Assembly (NCBI RefSeq): GCF_000721935.1
Contig: NZ_KL585415.1
Coordinates: 1 to 10,829 of the forward strand
Direction of reading: 5' to 3'
From: Streptomyces sp. NRRL WC-3549
Lineage (GTDB): Bacteria; Actinomycetota; Actinomycetes; Streptomycetales; Streptomycetaceae
DNA: 10,829 bases
Below, piece after piece: positions 1 through 6,411 of this stretch. Position numbers and translations under genes: made by a program. How positions within the stretch are numbered: position 1 is the stretch's first letter; each line of letters begins with the position of its first letter. Under the pieces are notes generated by a model. That model worked only from the letters and a program-made list of their open reading frames with translations, searched no databases and was not told where the DNA came from.

Positions 1-1000
1 CGAGGGCTCGGCCGACGGGGAGGCGGGAGAAGCGGAAACGGGCGGCGGGGCCACCGCGTCGGCAGGGCCGGTGAGGGACTCGACAGCCGTGGCCGGCCCC
101 TCGTCCGCGTCGTCCGTGTAGAGGTGCACCGCCGTCCCGCCACCGCCCAGCGTGCCGACCGCCACCAGCGCGGCCACCACCGTGCTCCGGCGGCGCCTGC
201 GCGCCCGGCCCCGGCGCCGCTCGGCCCGCCCCGGGCCCGCGTTGCCACGGGCGGAACCAGCACCAGCCCCGCGAGCAGACCCTCGGCGGGAACCAGGCCG
301 GACCGGTGCCCGGAACAGGCCGTGCAGTCCCGGGCGTGCCGTGCCAGACGCTTGCGCCAGAGCGCGGACGGCACACCGTCCCAGGAGGCGGTGAGATCCG
401 CCAGCAGGACACAGCGCGGATGCGCCGCCAGTGCCCGCACCACCACCCGTGACGCCTCCAGCTGAGCCTTCATCCGCTGCACCCGCACCGCGGTGTGCTC
501 CGGGGACAGCTCCAGTGCGCGGGCGACCTCGCTCCGGGTCAGTTCCCCGGCCGTCTCCAGCCACCACAGCGAGAGCAGGTCGCGGTCGTCGTCGTCCAGC
601 CACCGTGTGGCCTCGGCGGTCTCGCGGCGCTGACCGGTCAGACCGAGCCGGACGATGGTCAGCTCGACGAAGTCGGACGACGGGTCGGCCACCTCACAGG
701 TCTCCCGTATCCGGTCGGCGGATATCTCGCCGCTCCGGCGTTCACGCCAGTGACGGCGTACCTCGTTCATCGTGATGGCCACGAACCACGACCGGAAACT
801 CCGCGGGGTGCGCAGACCGGGCAGACCCCGGAGCATGCGCAGCACACTCTCCTGCACCACGTCGTCGACGTCCGCGTGGCCGTTCAGGGCCCGGCCGACG
901 ATGTTGTAGGCAAGCGGTACGACGAGACGAGCCGCTCCCGGGCCCGCTCGTCACCCGCCTGCGCCGCCTTGACCAACGCCGTCTCGCGTGTCTCACCCAT
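1..1000 (-). pseudogene. Membrane-type ECF sigma factor, frameshifted twice, 3' end beyond window
   Basis: The gene begins at ATG 1000 (MGETRETALVK...), with a GGAAGAG ribosome site about 10 nt upstream. It shows a sigma region 2 (DVDDVVQESVLRML, then RSFRSWFVAITMNEVRRHW), a sigma region 4 helix-turn-helix (LTRSEVARALELS...VQRMKAQLEASR) and a zinc-finger-like HARDCTACSG. A hydrophobic segment (VVAALVAVGTLGGGG) and an Ala/Pro/Ser-rich stalk follow to the left edge. This matches long actinobacterial ECF sigma factors that carry their own zinc finger, membrane helix and outer domain. The gene is not one open frame. After VSSY the frame stops at 884, whereas LAYNIVGRAL continues in another frame, as if four bases were missing near 916/917. 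A second frame change lies between about 245 and 185, ahead of the Arg-rich stretch and membrane helix. It is either a pseudogene or carries sequencing errors. Family assignment is confident; loss of function is not proven. Confidence 0.82.
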
Positions 1001-1127
1001 GCTGTGCTCACTCTTCCGGGATCCTGTTCCGTCACTTCCCACACTGGGGAGACGCGGTGCGGCGGGGACGATAACAGGAATCGGGGCAGACACCTTCGGC
1101 CAGGCCGGGAATCCGGTGCGCGACGCG

Positions 1128-1167
1128 CCGGAGCCCGTGGCGGCGCGTGGCCGGCCACGGGCTCCGG
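1128..1167 (-). terminator. Strong hairpin terminator after the antitoxin-like gene
   Basis: A perfect 14-bp inverted repeat (1128-1141 with 1154-1167, 12-nt loop) lies 68 nt past the stop codon of the minus-strand antitoxin-like gene and ahead of the sigma-factor gene on the same strand. Hairpins without a T-tract are the usual actinobacterial terminator form. It would insulate the sigma gene from read-through, so the promoter of that gene should lie in 1001-1127. I see no convincing -35/-10 pair there. Confidence 0.6.
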
Positions 1168-1213
1168 ACTGCGGGAAGAAGGGCGACGGGCGGCCCCAGG
1201 GACAGCCGGTTCA

Positions 1214-1243
1214 CCCGACCTCAGGAATCCCGACCTCAGGAAT
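1214..1243. repeat. 15-bp perfect tandem duplication over a stop codon
   Basis: CCCGACCTCAGGAAT occurs at 1214-1228 and again at 1229-1243 with no gap and no mismatch. The second copy contains the TGA stop of the minus-strand antitoxin-like gene (1236-1238); the first copy lies just after it. The unit is a multiple of three. It probably arose by replication slippage and does not change the encoded protein. Confidence 0.85.
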
Positions 1244-1430
1244 GAGGACGCCCGCCCTGGTCCCGGTCCGAACCGAGCTGCTGCTTGAGCTTGTCCTGAC
1301 CGCTCTTGACCTGCTTGCCGTACTTGCCGTGCGTCCGGTCGTCGATCGTGTCGCCTGCTTTGTCGATGCCCTTACCGGCCTGGTCCTCATGGCCCTTGAG
1401 CATCTGCTTGATCTTGTCCATCGCGGACAT
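1236..1430 (-). CDS. MT0933-type antitoxin family / CsbD-like small protein
   Basis: This is a 64-residue, highly charged, lysine-rich protein starting MSAMDKIKQMLKGHEDQAGK. The pattern K(I/L)KQMLKGHEDQAGKG(I/V)DKAGD...GKY..QV recurs in small streptomycete proteins annotated as MT0933-like antitoxins, which resemble CsbD stress proteins. The start is supported by GAGGAGGA 6 nt upstream. The protein has no cysteine and no membrane segment and is probably a soluble helical protein. No toxin-like gene adjoins it: the neighbours are a sigma factor (after a terminator) and a divergent alditol oxidase. The 'antitoxin' label is therefore only a family name here, and a general stress role is equally possible. 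The family call is fairly firm; the function is not known. Confidence 0.82.
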   Translation of the reverse strand: MSAMDKIKQMLKGHEDQAGKGIDKAGDTIDDRTHGKYGKQVKSGQDKLKQQLGSDRDQGGRPHS

Positions 1431-1779
1431 GGATGTCCTCCTCGGCTCGGCGTCCCCCTCACCCCAGGGTCACGGCACACGGCCGACTCCGCATCCCGCG
1501 CCCGGCCTCGTCGGGGGAGGGAGGTGTGAAGGGCGTCCGGATGGGCAGATACCGGGTGACCAGGAGGGGGTGGTGGCCATGGGCCGCATCCAGATCGTCC
1601 GACGTCCGCAACCTCCCACGGGGCCGCCGCCGCTCGACCTGCGTACACCGTCCGGGCGGCCCCTGCCCTACTGAGGGGGCCACCGGCACCGCTCCCGAGA
1701 CCGCCCGGCCTGCGGACGGCACCCGGGCGCGACCTGACCGGTACGGCACGTGGGGCCCAGGCCGGCGGCGTACGAGCCG
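1431..1779. other. Non-coding stretch between divergent genes
   Basis: About 350 nt separate the antitoxin-like gene (minus) from the alditol oxidase promoter (plus). Open frames cross it, but they are low-complexity Arg/Pro/Gly translations with no recognisable domain and no supported start. A weak 6-bp hairpin (1658-1663 with 1676-1681) is the only structure seen. It should contain the promoter of the antitoxin-like gene, but I cannot identify convincing elements. Confidence 0.5.
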
Positions 1780-1809
1780 TGGAGAGAGCGACCCCGCGGA
1801 GCGTAAGCT
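1780..1809 (+). promoter_or_regulatory. Candidate leaderless promoter of the alditol oxidase gene
   Basis: A -35-like TGGAGA (1780-1785, four of six consensus bases) is followed after 18 nt by the -10-like TAAGCT (1804-1809). A start point six to nine bases downstream would fall at 1816-1818, on or just before the ATG at 1818. No good Shine-Dalgarno sequence lies at proper distance from that ATG; the nearest G-rich stretch, GGTGG, is 2 nt away. Together these suggest a leaderless transcript. This is inferred from spacing only. Confidence 0.4.
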
Positions 1810-1817
1810 CGGTGGAC

Positions 1818-3140
1818 ATGATCGATCACTCGGCGCACGCCCTGTCGGCCCCGCGGCAGAACTGGGCCCGCAACATCACCTTCGCCGCCCGGCGGCTGCA
1901 CACGCCCGCCTCGGTCGCCGAACTCCAGGACATCGTGGCGGCCGGGAGCGCGATACGGGCGCTGGGCACCGGACACTCCTTCAACACGGTGGCCGACACC
2001 CATGGCGAACTGGTCTCGGTCGCCGGGCTGCCCCGTGCCGTCGAGATCGACCGGGCCGCCCGGACAGCGACGGTGAGCGCGGGGCTGCGTTTCGGGGAGT
2101 TCACCGGCGAACTGCACCGCAACGGCTTCGCCCTGCACAATCTGGGCTCGCTGCCCCACATCTCGGTGGCCGGCGCCTGCGCCACCGGCACCCACGGATC
2201 GGGGGTCGCCAACCGGGCCCTGGCCGGCGCGGTGTGCGCCCTGGAGTTTGTCACCGCGGACGGCGCCCTGGTGAAGACCGGACGCGGCGACGCGGACTTC
2301 CCCGGGACCGTGGTCTCCCTGGGGGCGCTGGGCGTCGTGACCCGGGTGACCCTGGATCTCGTACCCGCGTTCGAGATCCAGCAGTGGGTGTACGAGGGGC
2401 TCCCGCAGGACCAGCTCCTCGACCGGTTCGACGAGGTGATGTCCGAGGCCTACAGCGTGAGCCTCTTCACCAGCTGGCGCGACGACCCGGTCGACCAGGT
2501 CTGGCTCAAGCGGCGGACCGGCGAAGGCGGCCGGGGCGCGGCGCCCCACCGGTGGCTCGGAGCGACGCTCGCCGACGGGCCGAGGCACCCTGTCCCCGGA
2601 ATGCCGGCCCGGCACTGCACCGAGCAACAGGGCACCCCGGGCCCCTGGTACGCCAGGCTGCCGCACTTCCGTCTCGAGTTCACCCCGAGCAACGGCGACG
2701 AGCTGCAGTCCGAGTACTTCGTCGACCGGCGCGACGCCGCGGCGGCGTACGGGGCCCTTAACCGGATCCGTGAGCGGATCGCGCCGCTGCTGCAGATCGG
2801 CGAGATCCGTACGGTGGCCGCCGACGACCTGTGGCTGAGTCCGGCCCAGGGCAGGGACAGCGTGGCGTTCCACTTCACCTGGGTGCCCGACACCGCGGCC
2901 GTCACCCCGGTCGTGACCGCCGTCGAGGAGGCTCTGGCACCGTTCGCGGCCCGGCCGCACTGGGGCAAGGTCTTCACCACACCGCCCGCCACCCTGCGCG
3001 GTCTGTACGACCACTACACCGACTTCGAGCGGCTGACCGAGCGGCTGGATCCCACGGGAACCTTCCGCAACGACTTCCTGACGCGTCACTTCCCCCGTAC
3101 CGACGGCGGCGGACCGGAGCGCGCGGAGACCGTCGGCTGA
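1818..3140 (+). CDS. aldO: Alditol oxidase (xylitol/sorbitol oxidase), covalent FAD
   Basis: This 440-aa protein matches Streptomyces coelicolor AldO along its length (about 420 aa). The family oxidises the terminal hydroxyl of alditols such as xylitol or sorbitol to the aldose, passing electrons to oxygen to make hydrogen peroxide. Visible features are the FAD-binding segment with GTGHSFN, whose His53 is the covalent flavin attachment site of the family; SLPHISVAG with Ser111; GEIRTVAAD with Glu329 and Arg331; HFTW with Thr354; and HWGK with Lys384. These correspond to the known substrate-binding and catalytic residues of AldO, so the enzyme should be active. There is no signal peptide, so it is cytoplasmic. 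ATG 1818 was chosen over the in-frame GTG 1779 because homologues begin near it and a -10 element lies between. The last ~12 residues extend past the usual end. The stop is 16 nt from the convergent MASE1 gene. Confidence 0.93.
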   Translation: MIDHSAHALSAPRQNWARNITFAARRLHTPASVAELQDIVAAGSAIRALGTGHSFNTVADTHGELVSVAGLPRAVEIDRAARTATVSAGLRFGEFTGELHRNGFALHNLGSLPHISVAGACATGTHGSGVANRALAGAVCALEFVTADGALVKTGRGDADFPGTVVSLGALGVVTRVTLDLVPAFEIQQWVYEGLPQDQLLDRFDEVMSEAYSVSLFTSWRDDPVDQVWLKRRTGEGGRGAAPHRWLGATLADGPRHPVPGMPARHCTEQQGTPGPWYARLPHFRLEFTPSNGDELQSEYFVDRRDAAAAYGALNRIRERIAPLLQIGEIRTVAADDLWLSPAQGRDSVAFHFTWVPDTAAVTPVVTAVEEALAPFAARPHWGKVFTTPPATLRGLYDHYTDFERLTERLDPTGTFRNDFLTRHFPRTDGGGPERAETVG

Positions 3141-3156
3141 GCCGGCGGGCGACCGC

Positions 3157-4161
3157 TCAGACCGGGCGCGGCGGGTCCGCCGGGCCGTCCGAGCGGCCCC
3201 CGGTGTCCCGCCGCGGCGCGAGTTCCTCGACCAGTGCCGCGAGCTCCTCGCACGCCAGCTCGGTCTCCCGCCGGATGTTGTTGTGCTCGGTGACGATCGC
3301 GGCGAGCAGCAGCGCGGTGAGCGCCACACAGCCGTTGAGGACGGTGAGGTTGAGCATCACCTCGAGCACGGGGTGGCCGGCGAAGGGCCCCACCCCGCCC
3401 GTTCCGGCGACGATGGCCATCACGGACATCAGCAGCGCGCAGGGTGCGCTGCCGGCCAGCTGGAAGCGCAAGGCGGCCCAGACGAGCACCGGGAAGAGGA
3501 GATAGAGCATGGAGAGCGGGCTCCTCGTCGCCACGATCGTGGCCCCCACCGCGACGACGGCCAGGGCCGAGGCCTCCACCCACCGGTCGTCCGCCCGGGG
3601 CAGCCGGGCCCTGCGCACGACGAGCAGCAGCGGGGTCACCATGAGGACGCCCATGACGTCCCCGGCCCACCACGCCGACCAGACCTGCCCGAACTGCCGT
3701 ACGCCGAGGTCGCCGCCGAGCATCAGCGTGGCGGTGCCGACGGTCGCGCTGACCAGCATCCCTCCCATGGCGCCCAGGAAGACCAGGGCGACTCCGTCGC
3801 GCAGACGGTCGAGTTCCGTGCGGAAGCCCACGGCCCGCAGCGCGGCACAGGCACACACCGGCGCCAGCGTGTTGGCAGCGGCGATCCCCACGCCGGCAGC
3901 GCTGAGAGTGCCGCCGAGGGTGACGACGGTCAGCAGCGCGCCGAGCGCGATCCCCGGCCAGACGCCGGCGCCCAGATACAGGAGGGCCGCCAGTGAGATC
4001 CCGGTGGGCGGCCAGAGGGGTGTGACGACCGCGCCCTCCACGCCCACCTGTCTGAGCAGACCGAGCCGCCCGGAGAGGTAGTAGGCGGCGGTGACGCCCA
4101 GCATCCGCAGCACGGCTACGGCCCGGTGTCTGGTTTCCTGGCTGCGGATCACGCGTCTCAT
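3157..4161 (-). CDS. Stand-alone MASE1-domain membrane sensor
   Basis: This 334-aa integral membrane protein has about eight hydrophobic segments between residues 15 and 290. It carries the MASE1 signatures TPLWPPTGISLAALL (residues 47-61) and WWAGDVMGVLMVTPLLLVV (164-182). MASE1 is a bacterial membrane-embedded sensory domain normally joined to a cytoplasmic output such as a histidine kinase, GGDEF domain or PP2C phosphatase. Here only a short charged helix rich in Glu (about 293-316) and a Pro/Gly/Arg tail follow the last membrane helix, so no output domain is present. The gene lies 54 nt downstream of a same-strand SpoIIE/PP2C phosphatase, which may be its partner. The ATG at 4161 has only a weak ribosome site (GGGCGG), suggesting translation at modest level. 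The ligand is unknown. Confidence 0.88.
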   Translation of the reverse strand: MRRVIRSQETRHRAVAVLRMLGVTAAYYLSGRLGLLRQVGVEGAVVTPLWPPTGISLAALLYLGAGVWPGIALGALLTVVTLGGTLSAAGVGIAAANTLAPVCACAALRAVGFRTELDRLRDGVALVFLGAMGGMLVSATVGTATLMLGGDLGVRQFGQVWSAWWAGDVMGVLMVTPLLLVVRRARLPRADDRWVEASALAVVAVGATIVATRSPLSMLYLLFPVLVWAALRFQLAGSAPCALLMSVMAIVAGTGGVGPFAGHPVLEVMLNLTVLNGCVALTALLLAAIVTEHNNIRRETELACEELAALVEELAPRRDTGGRSDGPADPPRPV

Positions 4162-4215
4162 CAGACACCGCCCACGAGAGCGGGCGGACGTGACACGCGC
4201 GCCCCGTCCCGTACG

Positions 4216-5049
4216 TCATCCGCGCTCGCGGGGCACCGTCTCGTGGCGCAGCACCAGAACCGCGGCGTCGTCCTCGTGCCCGGTCAGCACGGCTGCCTGG
4301 AGCACCCGGTCGGCCAGTTCCCCGGCGGTGGCCCCGACATGGGCGCTGACCAGGCGTCGGACCTCCTCGAGCCCGTCGCCTATCGACAACGAGGGCCCCT
4401 CGATCACCCCGTCGGTGAGCAGCACGAACGCGCCGTCGGCGGCCAGGGTGCGCCGGGTGACCGGATAGTGCTGCCCGGTCTCGATGCCGAGGGGGAGGCC
4501 CCCGGCGTCCGAGGTGACCCCCGAGCCGCCGTCGGCCGCCGCCCACACACCAGCCACATGTCCGGCGCGCGCGCCCGTCAGCTGCCGTGTCACGGGGTCC
4601 AGCCGGAAGAAGGAACTGGTGGCGAAGAGGTCGGAGTCCATCGAGAGGATCAGGTCGTTGGTGCGGGCCATCACCTCACCGGGATCGGCGGCCGTACTGG
4701 CGACCGCCCGCATCGCGATCCGGATCTGCCCCATGAAGGCGGCCGCCTCGACGTCGTGTCCCTGGACGTCGCCGATGGCGAGGCCGAGCGCCCCGTCCGG
4801 CAGCAGGAACGCGTCGTACCAGTCGCCGCCGATGTCGAGCCCGTCGCGTGCGGGGGCGTAGCGGGCCGCGGTCCGGATGCCGGGGAGGGCCGGCAGTGCG
4901 GCGGGGAGCATCCTGCCCTGCAGGGCCTGGGCCAGTTCGACACGGGCCTGGTGCGGCCCGACTTCCTGTCTGGCGCGGGCCGTGAGGTGCTGCAGGGTGC
5001 TGAGCAGTTCTTCGGCGCTCGCCGACCGGGATGTCCGACGCCAGTTCAT
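4216..5049 (-). CDS. SpoIIE/RsbU-type PP2C protein phosphatase
   Basis: This 277-aa soluble protein has a short helical N-terminus (residues 10-45, ending LQGRMLP, the usual lead-in) and a complete SpoIIE-type PP2C domain. Metal-site motifs are GGDWYD (75-80), GDVQGHDVEAA (93-103), LLTDGVIE (210-217) and EDDAAVLVLR (259-268), so the binding Asp residues are present. The usual AGHPP loop reads AGHVAG (163-168). The family removes phosphate from serine or threonine of anti-sigma-factor antagonists (STAS proteins) and so frees sigma factors; the target here is unknown. The frame stays open upstream to 5451, but ATG 5049 is preferred because GGAGCGG lies just before it and upstream residues are low complexity. 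There is no PAS or GAF sensor. It is probably co-transcribed with the downstream MASE1 gene, which could supply sensing. Confidence 0.92.
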   Translation of the reverse strand: MNWRRTSRSASAEELLSTLQHLTARARQEVGPHQARVELAQALQGRMLPAALPALPGIRTAARYAPARDGLDIGGDWYDAFLLPDGALGLAIGDVQGHDVEAAAFMGQIRIAMRAVASTAADPGEVMARTNDLILSMDSDLFATSSFFRLDPVTRQLTGARAGHVAGVWAAADGGSGVTSDAGGLPLGIETGQHYPVTRRTLAADGAFVLLTDGVIEGPSLSIGDGLEEVRRLVSAHVGATAGELADRVLQAAVLTGHEDDAAVLVLRHETVPRERG

Positions 5050-5405
5050 GGGCCGCTCCGCGATGCGTTCGTTCCTGGCATCGTATCGGCCACGCACCCC
5101 TACTGCTACTGCCCCTGCTCCAAGGCCACCCGGGGCGACATCGGCGTCCCGCTCGTGATCGAATGGCCGCAGCCGGACTCCCCCCGCTGCCCGGAAGGCG
5201 GGGCCGAACCCCCGGCATCCGGTTCGGGGTCCGGTACCGGGTCTTTGGACCGCGGCCTCCGCTGTGTCCCGTCCGCCGCCCGGATCGCTGCCCGGGACCG
5301 GGCTCCCGGACGGAACGCGGACCTTTTCGCCGGTCCGCCCGTCGCGGACTGTCGGGCAACGCGTACACTCGGCTCCCGTTTCCGCTGATTGGCGGGCATG
5401 GACCG
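5050..5405. other. Divergent intergenic region
   Basis: About 355 nt lie between the phosphatase gene (minus) and the 59-aa gene (plus). On the minus strand TACGAT (reverse of about 5080-5085) is a possible -10 for the phosphatase operon, with no clear -35. A 7-bp inverted repeat (5204-5210 with 5221-5227, 10-nt loop) and a CCGGTACCGG palindrome (about 5231-5240) lie in the middle. No coding frame has a recognisable domain; the frames crossing it are low complexity. Confidence 0.45.
5364..5369 (+). promoter_or_regulatory. Candidate -10 element for the small gene
   Basis: TACACT sits 36 nt before the ATG at 5406 and matches the TAnnnT pattern of streptomycete vegetative -10 boxes. No good -35 hexamer is found 17-19 nt upstream, so it is only a candidate. 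It would give a leader of about 30 nt. Confidence 0.3.
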
Positions 5406-5585
5406 ATGGATGGGCATTTCGACGTGAGTTTCGCAGACAAGACCGAGGCACCGATCTACGCCGGCCTCGTCGAGGAACAGGGAGACGTCCCGGCCGAGGT
5501 GCGGCGGGTGGCCGAGGAGACCCTGCGCGAGGTGGACCGCGCGCTCGACTTCAGCACGGTCCGGTCCCCGGCCACCCTCCGCTAG
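5406..5585 (+). CDS. Small acidic protein of unknown function (59 aa)
   Basis: The gene encodes 59 residues starting MDGHFDVSFADKTEAPIYAG. Third positions are almost all G or C from codon 10 onward, and the sequence is not low complexity, which supports a real gene. I do not recognise a family. The N-terminal third looks extended (FDVSFADKTEAPIY). Residues about 23-52 (EEQGDVPAEVRRVAEETLREVDRALDF region) look like one or two amphipathic, acidic helices. It has no cysteine, signal peptide or membrane segment, so it is probably cytosolic. ATG 5406 has a weak ribosome site; an in-frame GTG at 5424 is an alternative. The SGNH hydrolase gene follows after 99 nt on the same strand, so the two could be co-transcribed, though the hydrolase has its own ribosome site. 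Confidence 0.68.
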   Translation: MDGHFDVSFADKTEAPIYAGLVEEQGDVPAEVRRVAEETLREVDRALDFSTVRSPATLR

Positions 5586-5684
5586 GCCGCCGAGCGCAGG
5601 CGCGCAGCCACGCGCCCGCCGCCGTCAGGTCCTGGCCGCCGGAGACACCGGCCCGGCAGGGACCCTCATGTTCAGGAGCACCGC

Positions 5685-6323
5685 GTGACCCCCACCCCGC
5701 GTGACCTGGAAACCATCCTCTTCCAGGGGGACAGCGTCACCGAAGGCGGTCGGCTGTCGGACCCCGGGAAACCCCTGGGCAACGGCTACCCCTCGCTGGT
5801 GGCCGGCCTGGTCCGCGAGGACCGGCCCGGCAACGGCATCACGTTCGTCAACCGGGCCGTCGGCGGTGACCGCGTGGCGGACCTCCGGGCCCGATGGCAG
5901 GAGGACGCCCTCGAGGTGGAACCCGCACCGGACGTGGTGTCCGTCCTCGTCGGCGTGAACGACACCTGGTTCCGCTACCAGGCGGGGGAGACCACCTCGC
6001 CCCGCGCGTTCGAGGACGACTACCGGGCCCTGCTCACCCAGGTCCGTGACCGTCTGGACGCCCGGCTGATCCTCGTCGAGCCCTTCCTGGTGCCGGTGAC
6101 GGCGGAGCAGTGGACGTGGCGCGAGGACCTCGACCCGAGGATCCACGTGGTCCGCCGGCTGGCCGCGGAGTTCGACGCCGCGCTGCTGGCGGCGGACGGG
6201 CTGCTCAACCAGGCCGCACGCACCGCGGGCGGGCCCGAACACATCGCCGGCGACGGGGTCCACCCGACCCCGCTGGGCCACACACTGCTGGCCCGGGCCT
6301 GGCTGGCAGTGGCGAAGGTGTAG
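5685..6323 (+). CDS. SGNH/GDSL-family hydrolase, cytoplasmic
   Basis: This 212-aa protein has all four SGNH blocks: GDSVTEGGR with nucleophile Ser17, AVGGDR with the oxyanion Gly (60-62), GVND with Asn92, and DGVHPTPLGH with the catalytic Asp190 and His193. Members hydrolyse esters (lipases, arylesterases, acetyl-xylan or rhamnogalacturonan acetylesterases); the substrate cannot be read from sequence. The short size and VLVGVNDTWFRY segment resemble bacterial carbohydrate-esterase-like SGNH proteins. It has no signal peptide and no membrane segment, so it should act inside the cell. The start is GTG 5685, with AGGAG 6 nt upstream (5674-5678). It ends convergently with the HATPase gene, 88 nt away. 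Confidence 0.9.
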   Translation: MTPTPRDLETILFQGDSVTEGGRLSDPGKPLGNGYPSLVAGLVREDRPGNGITFVNRAVGGDRVADLRARWQEDALEVEPAPDVVSVLVGVNDTWFRYQAGETTSPRAFEDDYRALLTQVRDRLDARLILVEPFLVPVTAEQWTWREDLDPRIHVVRRLAAEFDAALLAADGLLNQAARTAGGPEHIAGDGVHPTPLGHTLLARAWLAVAKV

Positions 6324-6326
6324 GAG

Positions 6327-6392
6327 GGCGGGGCCCGGCGTCCGTCCCGCCGATGTGCCAGGTCCTCGCCGGCCTCGTGGGGCCTTTGCCCC
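6327..6392. terminator. Two short GC hairpins between convergent genes
   Basis: Between the convergent SGNH hydrolase and HATPase genes lie a 6-bp hairpin (6327-6332 with 6346-6351) and a 5-bp hairpin with a CTTT loop (6379-6383 with 6388-6392). Their position fits a bidirectional terminator region, but both stems are short for this base composition, so the call is weak. Confidence 0.3.
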
Positions 6393-6411
6393 GGGCGGTA
6401 CGGCGATGCCC

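Noticed and set aside
1211..1819. Minus-strand 202-codon frame ending IPEVGIPEVG
   Set aside because: It overlaps the antitoxin-like gene in another frame. The repeated pentapeptide only reflects the 15-bp DNA duplication, and there is no domain or ribosome site.
1668..3329. Long minus-strand open frame (553 codons) opposite the alditol oxidase gene
   Set aside because: It is the antisense shadow of a well-supported gene. Its translation is Arg/Gly/Pro-rich with no domain, as expected for high-GC antisense frames.
5050..5451. N-terminal extension of the phosphatase to 5451
   Set aside because: Residues before MNWRRTSRSA are low complexity, the extension would overlap the 59-aa gene, and ATG 5049 has a good ribosome site.
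5669..5686. Tiny frame MFRSTA ending at the SGNH start
   Set aside because: Its codons are simply the ribosome site and start of the hydrolase. Six residues with no ribosome site of its own are not support for a leader peptide.
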